A stretch of DNA of 64,000 bases from Propionibacteriaceae bacterium UBA6122 (GTDB lineage: Bacteria; Actinomycetota; Actinomycetes; Propionibacteriales; Propionibacteriaceae), in NCBI GenBank assembly GCA_002428365.1, contig DIVW01000042.1, positions 1-64,000 of the forward strand, written 5' to 3'. The first letter of the stretch is position 1; each line of letters opens with the position of its first letter. The notes beneath the pieces are model-generated. The model did not search any database. It worked only from the letters and a program-made list of their open reading frames with translations, and was not told the origin of the DNA. A program made the translations under genes and the position numbers. Below, one piece after another: positions 34,244 through 42,916 of the stretch.

Positions 34244-34633
34244 ATGGACCGAGAATTTGCACTACAGATCATAGAGCGCTACTCCCAGGTGGTCGATGAG
34301 ACGGCGCAGATGGTTTCAGGCGTGCCTGAGTCCAGGCTGCCGTGCGACCCATCGTTTGTCAAGGAAGCAATAAAGCTCATTCTTACGGAGACGCCGGAGG
34401 GGTCGAACGAGTATCATCATCTGCGGTCGATCTATCCGAAGCTCGCCTCGTTCATCCCGGACAAGGAGGCGGAGATGTCCGCCAAGGCCGAAGAGGCGAT
34501 GATGTCGATGGACGTCAGCTCCGAAGGCTTCAAGCACCTCAACGAGCACGGCGAGATCCTGAAACGCATCCAGAACAACACCTACCTTCTGACCCAGGAG
34601 ATTCGCGAGCACCTTGACGGGATGACGCGGTAG
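34244..34633 (+). CDS. Small helical protein of unknown function, coupled to hicBA
   Basis: 129 residues, all-helical by composition, no signal peptide or membrane segment. It starts one base after the hicA stop (TAAC-ATG), so it belongs to the same transcription unit. Contains RLPCDPSFVKEAIKLIL and a C-terminal helix with LTQEIREHL. I do not recognise a family. A third gene in a hicBA unit may be a modulator or a passenger. Confidence 0.7.
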   Translation: MDREFALQIIERYSQVVDETAQMVSGVPESRLPCDPSFVKEAIKLILTETPEGSNEYHHLRSIYPKLASFIPDKEAEMSAKAEEAMMSMDVSSEGFKHLNEHGEILKRIQNNTYLLTQEIREHLDGMTR

Positions 34634-34648
34634 CGCCCTTTCTTCATC

Positions 34649-34688
34649 GCGAAAGCACGAAATGGCGAAAACGCGAAAAGGGAACAGG
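34649..34688. repeat. Octamer array (GCGAAAGC)
   Basis: Five 8-base units (GCGAAAGC, ACGAAATG, GCGAAAAC, GCGAAAAG, GGAACAGG) after the unknown gene. Confidence 0.7.
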
Positions 34689-34770
34689 GTCGAGAGAAGA
34701 GGGCATAGGATGTTGGGCTCAGCAAGCATTCTCTGCGGCCCTCTGTGCCCTCTGTGGTTAGCCTCCCTTC

Positions 34771-34800
34771 TTTCGTGCTTTTGCCGTTTCGCGTTCTTGC
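34771..34800. repeat. Octamer array, inverted partner of 34649-34688
   Basis: TTTCGTGC, TTTTGCCG, TTTCGCGT and so on: the complement of the array at 34649, across an 80-base spacer. Together they could form a large inverted structure in front of the GH116 gene, whose long in-frame N-terminal extension would be translated from it and is therefore rejected. Confidence 0.65.
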
Positions 34801-37800
34801 GATTAGGAAGCCTGGTCGCGATAGCAATGGCTGTGTGGCTCGCACCGGCGGCCTGGGCCGGTGGCCGGGTCACCTTCGACTTCGAAACCGGCGATCTCCA
34901 GGGCTGGCGGGTTATGGAAGGCCGGTTCGGCCAAGTTGTCAGCGACCGCGCGATGTGCCGCAACACCCCCGGCGTGCCCTATTCCAAGCAAGGCAAGTAC
35001 TACCTCAGCACCGTTGAACTCCCCAACGGCGGCTTCGACGACGGCATGACCGGCGTGATCGAGTCTCCCGTGTTCGTGCTCAGTTCCCCCATCGTGACGC
35101 TCCAAGTCGGCGGTGGATCGAGCGGCGAGACCTACGTGGCGCTGTGCACGCCGGACGGGAGCGAGGTGTTCAGGGCTTCGGGGGCGAACGCCGAGCAGAT
35201 GCGCAGGGTCGAATGGAACGCGGCGAAGCTGGTGGGCAAGCCGGTGTTCCTGGCCGTGGTCGACCGGGCCACCGGGCCCTGGGGGCATGTCACGCTCGAT
35301 GACTTCACCGCAAACGGCAGGATCGAGCCCAAGGCGACCGCTGCCCTGAGGCACTCGTATGAGGAACGCACGCGCAGACGCGTGGAGAAGGAGCGGTTGA
35401 TGGCGGAAAGACACAGGATCGACGGCGAGAAGCGATTGGCCGAATTGACATCGGATGAGTATCTCCTCGCGCGCGGCAGGTCGTGGGTCTACTCGGGAGA
35501 GAACCTCGGCGCGATCAGCTTCACCGTGGGCGGTATCGCTACCGGGGCGATTCAGACCGACGGCAAAGCGCGCCTTGCGACATGGCAGATCTTCAACAAC
35601 TATACCCAGGCCCGCGTGCCGGAGAGCTTCTTTGCCCTGCGGGTGAAGTCGGGCACAAGGAACGTGGTCCGTGCGCTGCAGACCGAGCCGGTCGGGCCGT
35701 TCGCGGCGATGAAGAGCCTGAGCTTCCGGGGTGAGTATCCGTTTGCGTGGTACGACTTCGCGGACCCCGCCGTGCCGGTGCGAGTGAGCATGGAGGTCTT
35801 CAGCCCGCTTGTGCCGATGAACGTCAAAGACTCCTCGATTCCATGCGCCGTGTTCCGGCTGACGGCCGAGAACTCCACCGGCTCGCCCGCCGAAGTCAGC
35901 TTCCTTGCAAGCCAGCAGAATGCGGTCGGCTACACGGGTGATTCCGAGATCAATGGTCGGCTTTATCCGGGCTACGGTGGGAACACCAACCGGGTTCTGC
36001 GAGAGGGCGGGGCGGCGATTCTGCATATGACTTCGTCGATTGCGGGCAGTGCGCCGGGCTATGGGGATATGGCTCTTGCGGTGCTGGGTGCGGATGCGGT
36101 AGGCAACGCAAACTGGGTCGACCGCAACAGCCTTGCGAATGAGTTCTCGCGGGGTGGGTCGCTTTCGGAAGCTGAGAGCGCCGGGCCGTCCCCGAAGGGC
36201 GAGACCGTCAGCGGCGCGCTCGCGGCGCCTTTGACGCTCGGCCCCGGCGAGAGCCGGACCGTTACATTCGTGCTCGCCTGGCGCTTCCCGAACGCTTGCT
36301 ATGGGCAGGGCGGATGGGGCGGCGAAGGTAACCACTACGCCACCCGCTGGCCGAGCGCGCTGCATGTGGCGGAGGATATGATCTCGCGGCTCGATGAGCT
36401 GACCAGGCTCACTCGCCTCTACCACGATACCCTCTACCAGTCGAACCTGCCTTACTGGCTCATCGACCGTATCAGCTCGCAGGTCGCGATCCTGCGCAGC
36501 CGGACCTGCTTCTGGACCAAGGACGGCTACTTCGGCGCATGGGAGGGCTGCGGGTCATCCGCGGGCTGCTGCCTCGGGAACTGCAGCCACGTCTGGCACT
36601 ACGCCCAGGCGCACGCGCGGCTGTTCCCGGAGATTGGCCGGATCATGCGCGACCAGGAACTCGGCCACCAGACCCCCGACGGCGGCGTTCCGCACCGCCA
36701 GGCCCCAGGCACGCCTCCGGCGACCGACGGCCAGTGCGGCACGATCCTCGAAAGCTATCGCGAGTACCTCACCAGCTCGGATCGCGTTTGGCTGGATCGG
36801 CAGTGGCCGAGGGTGAAGAATGCGATGGACTACGTGATCGCGCAATGGGATGCCGACGAGGACGGGGTGATGGCGGGTCGGCAGTGGAACACGCTTGATG
36901 AGGCCCTCGGCGGCAGTTCCTCGTGGCTTGGTTCGCTGTATCTCGCGGCTCTCGCGGCCTCGGAGAAGATGGCGGGGATCGAAGGCGATGCGGCGTCGGC
37001 GGAGCGCTACCGGCGGATCCGCGAGTCGGGATCGAAGAAACAGGACGCGACCCTCCTCAACGGCGAGTACTACTTCCAGATTCCCGACCCCGAGCCGCGC
37101 AAGGACTACAACACCGGCTGCCACATCGACCAGGTCCTCGGTCAGTGGTGGGCGAGCCAGCTTGACCTGGGCTGGGTCTATCCGCCCGACCGCGTGCGCA
37201 CGGCGCTCAAGTCGCTGCTGAGATACAACTTCAGACCCAACTTCCACGGTGTGGTGCAGGCTCCGCGCAAGTTCGTGGATGACGACGATTCCGCGATGCA
37301 GATGATCACCTGGCCCAAAGGCGGCAAGCCCGATCCCGACCACCTGATGTATTACGGCGATGAAGTGATGAGCGGCTTCGAATACTCGGCCGCCGCCGCG
37401 ATGGTTCAGGCGGGGCTTGTGAAGGAAGGCTTCCAGGTGGTGAGGGCGGCGTATGACCGCTACGACGGCCGCCTGCGCAGCGGACTCACCGGTGCTGACA
37501 GTGCCAACTGGGGCTACACCGGCAACCCCTTCGGCGACGACGAATGCGGCAAGTTCTACGCCCGCGCGATGAGCGTCTGGAGTATGCTTACGGCCTGCCA
37601 GGGCTTCGTCTACGACGGCCCCGCCGGGCTGATCGGGTTCCGACCCGTCTGGAAGCCCGAAGATCACGTGTCGTTCTTCACCGCGGCCGAAGGCTGGGGC
37701 CTGTTCACCCAGAAACGCGGCGAGGGTTCTCAGACTGAGCGGATTGAGCTGAGATATGGGAAGCTGCGGGTGAAGTCGATGGTGTTTGAACTGACGGAGG

Positions 37801-37946
37801 GGTTCGCGCCAAAGCAGGTAATCGCCACACTCAGCGGGAATACTCTTTCGTCGGATCATTCGATCCGGGATGGGGTTTTGAGCATAACGCTTGCGTCCGA
37901 GGTGACGCTGGCTGATAAGGACGCGCTGGTCGTTGTCGCGAAGTAG
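34797..37946 (+). CDS. Exported GH116-family glycoside hydrolase
   Basis: About 1,049 residues if translation begins at the TTG at 34797, which gives a 21-residue Sec signal (RLGSLVAIAMAVWLAPAAWA); the ATG at 34827 is an alternative, and neither has a clear ribosome site. Residues about 20-165 form a carbohydrate-binding-like sandwich (VTFDFETGDLQGWRV). The GH116 N-terminal domain starts ISFTVGGIATGAIQTDG, and the catalytic (alpha/alpha)6 barrel carries AWEG (nucleophile position in characterised members) and GRQWNTLDEALGGSSSW (acid/base Asp region). GH116 enzymes are beta-glucosidases/beta-xylosidases/glucosylceramidases. Longer than most, about 800-900 residues, because of the added N-terminal module. 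Confidence 0.85.
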   Translation: MRLGSLVAIAMAVWLAPAAWAGGRVTFDFETGDLQGWRVMEGRFGQVVSDRAMCRNTPGVPYSKQGKYYLSTVELPNGGFDDGMTGVIESPVFVLSSPIVTLQVGGGSSGETYVALCTPDGSEVFRASGANAEQMRRVEWNAAKLVGKPVFLAVVDRATGPWGHVTLDDFTANGRIEPKATAALRHSYEERTRRRVEKERLMAERHRIDGEKRLAELTSDEYLLARGRSWVYSGENLGAISFTVGGIATGAIQTDGKARLATWQIFNNYTQARVPESFFALRVKSGTRNVVRALQTEPVGPFAAMKSLSFRGEYPFAWYDFADPAVPVRVSMEVFSPLVPMNVKDSSIPCAVFRLTAENSTGSPAEVSFLASQQNAVGYTGDSEINGRLYPGYGGNTNRVLREGGAAILHMTSSIAGSAPGYGDMALAVLGADAVGNANWVDRNSLANEFSRGGSLSEAESAGPSPKGETVSGALAAPLTLGPGESRTVTFVLAWRFPNACYGQGGWGGEGNHYATRWPSALHVAEDMISRLDELTRLTRLYHDTLYQSNLPYWLIDRISSQVAILRSRTCFWTKDGYFGAWEGCGSSAGCCLGNCSHVWHYAQAHARLFPEIGRIMRDQELGHQTPDGGVPHRQAPGTPPATDGQCGTILESYREYLTSSDRVWLDRQWPRVKNAMDYVIAQWDADEDGVMAGRQWNTLDEALGGSSSWLGSLYLAALAASEKMAGIEGDAASAERYRRIRESGSKKQDATLLNGEYYFQIPDPEPRKDYNTGCHIDQVLGQWWASQLDLGWVYPPDRVRTALKSLLRYNFRPNFHGVVQAPRKFVDDDDSAMQMITWPKGGKPDPDHLMYYGDEVMSGFEYSAAAAMVQAGLVKEGFQVVRAAYDRYDGRLRSGLTGADSANWGYTGNPFGDDECGKFYARAMSVWSMLTACQGFVYDGPAGLIGFRPVWKPEDHVSFFTAAEGWGLFTQKRGEGSQTERIELRYGKLRVKSMVFELTEGFAPKQVIATLSGNTLSSDHSIRDGVLSITLASEVTLADKDALVVVAK

Positions 37947-37969
37947 CGGCAGGAAGAGGGGTCCCGGTA

Positions 37970-38404
37970 ATGGCAATAGACATCGAGCGGATCAGAGAGA
38001 CGATCCCGCACAGGTATCCGTTCCTGTTGATCGACCGGATCACGGAGGTCAACGAGGAAGGGACCCACTGCGTAGGACTGAAGAACGTTACGGCGAATGA
38101 GAAGATCCTCCAGGGGCATTTGCCGGGGCAGGCGATCTTTCCCGGCGCGCTGCTGGTCGAGCACATGGCGCAGGTCGGCTGCTATCTGCTGATGACCAAG
38201 CCCGAGGCCGAGGGCAAGCTCGCTTACTTCGCGGCGATAGATAACGTTCGCTTCCGCCGACCCGCGGTCCCTGGAGACCAGGTGATCACCACGGTCGAGC
38301 TGCTCTCAGGCCGCCGTGGAATCTGGAAGATCAGGGCCGAATCGCGCGTCGAAGGCGATATCGTCTGCGAAGGCGACCTCACCTGCGCACTCGTCGATTA
38401 CTGA
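37970..38404 (+). CDS. fabZ: 3-hydroxyacyl-ACP dehydratase FabZ
   Basis: 144 residues, full hot-dog-fold length. IPHRYPFLLIDR carries the catalytic His region; GHLPGQAIFPGALLVEHMAQ includes the catalytic Glu and the central helix (canonical FabZ has GHFPGxPVMPG). It removes water from 3-hydroxyacyl-ACP in fatty-acid elongation. The site between the GH116 and HD genes is not the usual lpxD/lpxA setting, so the gene is isolated from lipid A or fatty-acid genes. Confidence 0.92.
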   Translation: MAIDIERIRETIPHRYPFLLIDRITEVNEEGTHCVGLKNVTANEKILQGHLPGQAIFPGALLVEHMAQVGCYLLMTKPEAEGKLAYFAAIDNVRFRRPAVPGDQVITTVELLSGRRGIWKIRAESRVEGDIVCEGDLTCALVDY

Positions 38405-38445
38405 ACTCTCAACGCTGGATGAAGGGATGCATGCGCACGAACGTA

Positions 38446-38480
38446 TCCCCTCTCCTGGGGGAGAGGGTTAGGGTGAGGGC
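38446..38480 (+). repeat. CCCTCTCC-type dispersed element, copy 5
   Basis: CCCCTCTCC...GGGAGAGGGTTAGGGTGAGGG, immediately upstream of the HD-domain gene (start 38495). The GTGAGGG end may act as its ribosome site but is 15-20 bases from the ATG. Confidence 0.8.
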
Positions 38481-38494
38481 GCAACGTTTCGCTG

Positions 38495-38986
38495 ATGAAC
38501 TTCCTCAAAGCACAACTCGTTCGCGCACTCATCTCCCACTTCGGCGATGATGACCGCCGTATCGACCACGCGCTCGCTGTCACCTACTGGGCCGAGCGGA
38601 TACTCGAGGTCGAGGGCGGGGACCGCGAGGTAGTCCTCGCGGTCGGCCTGCTGCACGATGTCGGCATCAAGCCCGCCGAGGCCGAGCACGGCTACAACAA
38701 CGGCAAGATGCAGGAAACCTACGGCCCGCCGATTGTCCGCGAGATTCTGGCAGGAATCGGTTTCGATGCGTCGAAAACCGAGGAAGCCTGCGCGATTGTC
38801 GGCGCGCACCACACCCCCGCCGGTGTCCCCGGCCCCAACTTCCCGATCCTCTGGGATGCGGATATGATCGTGAACCTGGGCGACGAACTCGCCGACGCGC
38901 CGAGGCAGAAGCTGGAATCGATCATAGAGAAGAGTTTCAAGACCGAGACGGGAAGGGCGCTGGCGAGGAATGTGTTGCTGAAGTGA
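38495..38986 (+). CDS. HD-domain phosphohydrolase
   Basis: 163 residues. The HD metal motif is visible as DHALAVTYWAERIL then VGLLHDVGIK (His-Asp), AHHTPAG and the distal LWDADMIVNLGD Asp. Proteins of this size hydrolyse nucleotides or phosphates; the specific substrate is unknown. A CCCTCTCC repeat occupies its upstream region. Confidence 0.85.
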   Translation: MNFLKAQLVRALISHFGDDDRRIDHALAVTYWAERILEVEGGDREVVLAVGLLHDVGIKPAEAEHGYNNGKMQETYGPPIVREILAGIGFDASKTEEACAIVGAHHTPAGVPGPNFPILWDADMIVNLGDELADAPRQKLESIIEKSFKTETGRALARNVLLK

Positions 38987-39078
38987 TCGATGATCGGAAC
39001 CCCAACTCCACAACCGCTGGGGTTTTCTGACGAGATCGCGTGCTGCCGTCCGAATGAGACCGAAGGAACCCCGCTTCA

Positions 39079-39975
39079 ATGCCGAAAGCCAGAACCAAGC
39101 TTATCGCGCTGCTCATCTTCTTCCCACTCCTCGTTTGCGCATGGTGGGCGATGCTCACACGGCAGTGCTTCACGTCCGACTTGAGCGGTTACGCAATTAT
39201 CGTGGCGACCTGCCTCTTCGGCATCCTCGCGGCTGATATCGCCACCGGTAAGTGGCGCTATGCGGTTTCGGAGTCCAGGAGACGTGATGCCGATCGGTTT
39301 CTCGGGAAGCTCGACCCCGAGGTTCGCCGTCGCGTCAGGGTGGCTTCTCTGCTGGGGTTCACCTTGCTGCTCGTGGTGGTTGCCGGGGCAGTCTTGCTCG
39401 CGATTCCCACATCCCGCCTTCTTGCAGGGATGCTCAAGCCTTCGGGCTGCGTCTATGTGGGTTCCAGCGACGGTTTTCCATTGGCCTTCCTCGCGCTATC
39501 CGCGTGTGTCGGTGGATGGCTCGGCGCCGGCCTGGCCAGAGCGATCTGCGGCCCCCACATTGATGCGCTACGCGAGTACCACCGGTTGCTGAACTGGGGA
39601 CTGGATAATGCACGAATGGGCCGCGCGGTCGCGGTGTCTCTGGTTCTCGCCCTCCTTCTTTCCGGCTCGTTCGTTCGCTTCTGGGGGTGTGGAATGGAGA
39701 CGAGGACTTGCTGGGTGTCGGTGCGCAGGCATCGATGGAGTAGCGTTCGCCGGATCACGGAGGTTCGGTCGTTCGAGTCGCGACGCGGGCATTACGGCAC
39801 GACGGAGTACCGCCACTATGTGGTGCGATTCAGAGACGGCTCCAAGTGGAGTTCGGGCGATGCGCTGGCCTACTCCACCGATCGGGACAAGCTTGCGGAA
39901 GACGCCGCAGTCGATTTCGCATCGCGGCGCTCCGGCAAGCCGGTGGAGTTCGTTCGCGACAACAGCGGCCTGTGA
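39079..39975 (+). CDS. Integral membrane protein of unknown function
   Basis: 298 residues. Hydrophobic segments at about 9-28, 36-55, 93-115, 128-155 and 183-205; then a soluble, Arg/Tyr-rich tail (SSVRRITEVRSFESRRG...YVVRFRDGSKWSSGDAL) that looks like a small beta-sheet, PH-like domain. No family recognised. Start ATG at 39079 has GAAGGAA upstream. Confidence 0.75.
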   Translation: MPKARTKLIALLIFFPLLVCAWWAMLTRQCFTSDLSGYAIIVATCLFGILAADIATGKWRYAVSESRRRDADRFLGKLDPEVRRRVRVASLLGFTLLLVVVAGAVLLAIPTSRLLAGMLKPSGCVYVGSSDGFPLAFLALSACVGGWLGAGLARAICGPHIDALREYHRLLNWGLDNARMGRAVAVSLVLALLLSGSFVRFWGCGMETRTCWVSVRRHRWSSVRRITEVRSFESRRGHYGTTEYRHYVVRFRDGSKWSSGDALAYSTDRDKLAEDAAVDFASRRSGKPVEFVRDNSGL

Positions 39976-40080
39976 CTACCGGCTTGCCGGCCCTGCGCGT
40001 TCGCCCTCGCCAGTGCTTGGCTCCGCTCCCTTCTGCGCGTCAAATCCCTCCGCCCAACGCAGGAACCGCCCCCTCCCTTC

Positions 40081-40115
40081 TATAACCTATAACCTGTAAC
40101 CTGTCACCTAAAGGA
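40081..40115. repeat. Heptamer array (TATAACC)
   Basis: TATAACC, TATAACC, TGTAACC, TGTCACC, TAAAGGA: five 7-base units; the last one contains the ribosome site (AAAGGAGA) of the isomerase-family gene. The consensus is the complement of the arrays at 10674 and 33001. Confidence 0.8.
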
Positions 40116-40122
40116 GACTCCG

Positions 40123-41616
40123 ATGTCACTACCGAACGCACCTGAAGTCAAACTGGCTATCGTCGGCGTCAGCAGGGACTGCTTCCCTATCGAACTGACC
40201 CGCGCCCGCCTTGCCAAACTAGCCGATGCCTGTAAGGCCATCGGATTGGATGTCTACGCCTGCAAGACCGTCATCGAGAACGAGAACGACGCCCTCGCGG
40301 CACTCGATGAGACCGCCGAAGTCGGAGCCAATGCGGCGGTTATCTACCTCGGCAACTTCGGTCCCGAGGGCCCGCTTTCGATCTTCGCGGCGGAGTTCAA
40401 CGGCCCGGTCATGGCCTGCGCGGCAGCGGAAGAGAGCAAGACCACGCTCATCGGCGGCAGGGGGGATGCCTACTGCGGCATGCTCAACGCCTCCTACAGC
40501 TTCGGTCTGAGAGATGTCGCGATCCACATCCCGCAGATGCCGGTCGGTCTGCCCGATGAGCTTGCTCCGAAGATCAAGCACTTCGAGACAGTCGCGCGAG
40601 TTGTCCTCGGCGCTCTCAACCTCAAAATATTCGGATTCGGCCCGCGCCCACAGGATTTCTTCGCCTGCAACGCGCCCATCAGGCCGCTGTATGACATGGG
40701 CATCGAGGTGATGGAGAACAGCGAACTCGACCTGTTCGTTCTCTACAACTCCGTGGATGAGAAGGACCCCGCGATCGCCGCGATCGCCAAGGACATGGCC
40801 GCCGAACTCGGCGCGGGGAACGCTTACCCCGACCTGCTTCCCAAGCTCGCGCGCTTCGAGCTGGCCCTGATGAGATTTTACGAGGAGAACATCGGCTCCC
40901 GCAGCTTCGCGGTGTTCGCGGACAAGTGCTGGCCGGCGTTTGAGAAGGCGTTTGGCTTTGTGCCGTGTTACGTCAACTCCCGCCTGGCTAGCCGTGGAAT
41001 GCCGGTGGCTTGCGAGGTCGATATCTACGGCGCGCTGAGCGAGTATCTGTGTTACCTCGCGAGCGGAGTCGCCCCGACCCTGCTCGACATCAACAACACC
41101 GTCCCCAACGACCTGATCAAGGGCGCGGACCTCAAGGGCGCGACCGCCGAGGACCTGTTCATGGGCTTCCACTGCGGCAACACCCCGAGCTGCTGTATGA
41201 AGAACTGCTCGATGAAGTTCCAGCTCATCATGAACCGACTGATGGAGGATCCGTCCAAGGCCCCGGACGTCACCCGCGGCACCCTCGAGGGCCAGCTCAA
41301 GCCGGGACCGACCACATTCTTCAGGCTGCAGGGCAACGCGGACAGTGAGCTGGTGAGCTACGTCTGCGAGGGCAGTATTCTCGATATCGACCCACACAGC
41401 TTCGGCGGAATCGGTATCTTCGCGATACCCAACTTCGCCAGGTTCTACCGCCACGTGCTGATCGGCAAGCGGTTCCCGCACCACGGCGCGGTGGCCTTCG
41501 AGCACTGCGGCAAGGCCCTGTTTGACGCGGTCAAGCTGCTGGGAGTGGACGACATCAACGTCCCGCTGCCGAAGTCGATGTGGTACGAGGACGAGAACCC
41601 GTTCGAAGTGATGTAG
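40123..41616 (+). CDS. L-fucose/L-arabinose isomerase-superfamily protein
   Basis: 497 residues, ATG at 40123 with AAGGAGA upstream. The N-terminal Rossmann-like part (VKLAIVGVSRDCFPIELTRARLAKL, AAVIYLGNFGPEGPLSIFA) and the later ACEVDIYGALSEYL, DINNT and CMKNCSMKFQ segments correspond to the FucI/AraA fold. The metal ligands Glu (EVDIYG) and Asp (DINN) match the pattern of this superfamily. Members interconvert aldoses and ketoses with Mn2+. With araB and an araD-like gene in the same region, an L-arabinose isomerase role is possible but not provable from sequence. Confidence 0.8.
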   Translation: MSLPNAPEVKLAIVGVSRDCFPIELTRARLAKLADACKAIGLDVYACKTVIENENDALAALDETAEVGANAAVIYLGNFGPEGPLSIFAAEFNGPVMACAAAEESKTTLIGGRGDAYCGMLNASYSFGLRDVAIHIPQMPVGLPDELAPKIKHFETVARVVLGALNLKIFGFGPRPQDFFACNAPIRPLYDMGIEVMENSELDLFVLYNSVDEKDPAIAAIAKDMAAELGAGNAYPDLLPKLARFELALMRFYEENIGSRSFAVFADKCWPAFEKAFGFVPCYVNSRLASRGMPVACEVDIYGALSEYLCYLASGVAPTLLDINNTVPNDLIKGADLKGATAEDLFMGFHCGNTPSCCMKNCSMKFQLIMNRLMEDPSKAPDVTRGTLEGQLKPGPTTFFRLQGNADSELVSYVCEGSILDIDPHSFGGIGIFAIPNFARFYRHVLIGKRFPHHGAVAFEHCGKALFDAVKLLGVDDINVPLPKSMWYEDENPFEVM

Positions 41617-41725
41617 TCGCCACGCATCTGCCCCTGCGGTTGGAACCGCGGCAACGAAGGCTCCCAGTCCACGAAGGTGGACTTCGTGTTGTTGTAGCCG
41701 TGACTTCAGTCGCAGGGGCGACCAC

Positions 41726-42910
41726 ATGTGGACGGAACCTATGCCCACCCAATTTGCCGCCGAATGTCTCGCACTATACCGCCGCACTCTCCTCGACGAC
41801 GTCATCCCCTTCTGGCTCCGTCACACCATCGACCCCACCGACGGCGCGATCAACAACTGCATTGATGACGCCGGCAACGTGCTCTCTCGCGAGCGGTATC
41901 TGTGGTCGCAGGGGCGGGCGCTGTGGACCTTCTCGGCACTATACAACCGCGTCGAGAAGAGGCCGGAGTGGCTGGATGTTGCCCACGGAATTGCGGCGTA
42001 TCTCAAGGCGCACGGGCGCGATGACCAGGGTCGGTGGATGTATCGGCTCGATTCGGAAGGCAATGTCCTGGACCGCGACACGAGCATCTACGTCGACGGC
42101 TTCGTCGCAAACGGCCTCGGCGAGTACTTCAGAGCCGCGCAAGACGAAGCGGCGGCCCGGCTTGCCCGTGAGACCTTCGAATGCACCCGCGCGCGCCTGG
42201 CGATCCCCGGCAGCTACGGGATCGCACCATACGTCCTGCCCGAGGGAACCAAGACCCTCGGCATTCCGATGATCTTCTCGTTCTTCCTCCACAACCTGGG
42301 CAGGGCGCTCGGCGACCGCGAGATGATGGATACCGCCCACGCCTACGCCCACGAACTGCTCGCCGACTTCTACATCGAGAGTGCCAACACGTTCCGCGAG
42401 CTTGTGACACTCGACGGCCGCGCGGTGGACTCGCCGCAGGGTCGGGTCTGCGTGCCGGGCCACGTGATCGAGGCGATGTGGTTCCTGATCTCGATCTTCG
42501 AGGACACCGGCGAGAGCGATCTGATACCCCGCTGCTGCGAGATGATCCGGCGGCACCTCGAACTCGGCTGGGACGATGAGTTCGGCGGGATTAGGCTGGC
42601 GGTCGACGTGGAGGGCCGTGAGCCTGTCGCATGGCCCAAGGCCGACTACAAACCCTGGTGGGTGCAGGTCGAGGCGCTGGTCGCCACGGCCTACGCCTAC
42701 TTCCACACCCGCGACGAGGGCTTCATCGAATGGCACCGCCGCGTCCGCGACTATGCCTTCAGCCACTACCCCGTGCCCACCGGAGAGTGGACCCAATGGC
42801 TCGACCGCACCGGCGCGAAAGGCGAGAGCGCGGCGCTGCCGGTCAAGGACCCATTCCACCTTCCGAGAGGGCTGATGCATCTGATGGAGGTTTGGGGGAG
42901 GGTGAACTGA
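41726..42910 (+). CDS. AGE-family epimerase / (alpha/alpha)6-barrel sugar isomerase
   Basis: 394 residues, typical for N-acylglucosamine 2-epimerase-like proteins. Barrel motifs: RYLWSQGRALWTFSALY, DRDTSIYVDGFVANGLGEYF, PGHVIEAMWFL and KPWWVQVEALVATAYAYFHT contain the conserved His/Trp/Glu pattern of the family. Members epimerise or isomerise sugars such as GlcNAc, mannose or cellobiose. It lies 110 bases after the isomerase-family gene, same strand, probably in one unit. Confidence 0.88.
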   Translation: MWTEPMPTQFAAECLALYRRTLLDDVIPFWLRHTIDPTDGAINNCIDDAGNVLSRERYLWSQGRALWTFSALYNRVEKRPEWLDVAHGIAAYLKAHGRDDQGRWMYRLDSEGNVLDRDTSIYVDGFVANGLGEYFRAAQDEAAARLARETFECTRARLAIPGSYGIAPYVLPEGTKTLGIPMIFSFFLHNLGRALGDREMMDTAHAYAHELLADFYIESANTFRELVTLDGRAVDSPQGRVCVPGHVIEAMWFLISIFEDTGESDLIPRCCEMIRRHLELGWDDEFGGIRLAVDVEGREPVAWPKADYKPWWVQVEALVATAYAYFHTRDEGFIEWHRRVRDYAFSHYPVPTGEWTQWLDRTGAKGESAALPVKDPFHLPRGLMHLMEVWGRVN

Positions 42911-42916
42911 CGGGGC

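Noticed and set aside
34662..34796. N-terminal extension of the GH116 protein
   Set aside because: The extension is translated from tandem repeat DNA; the signal peptide begins at 34797.
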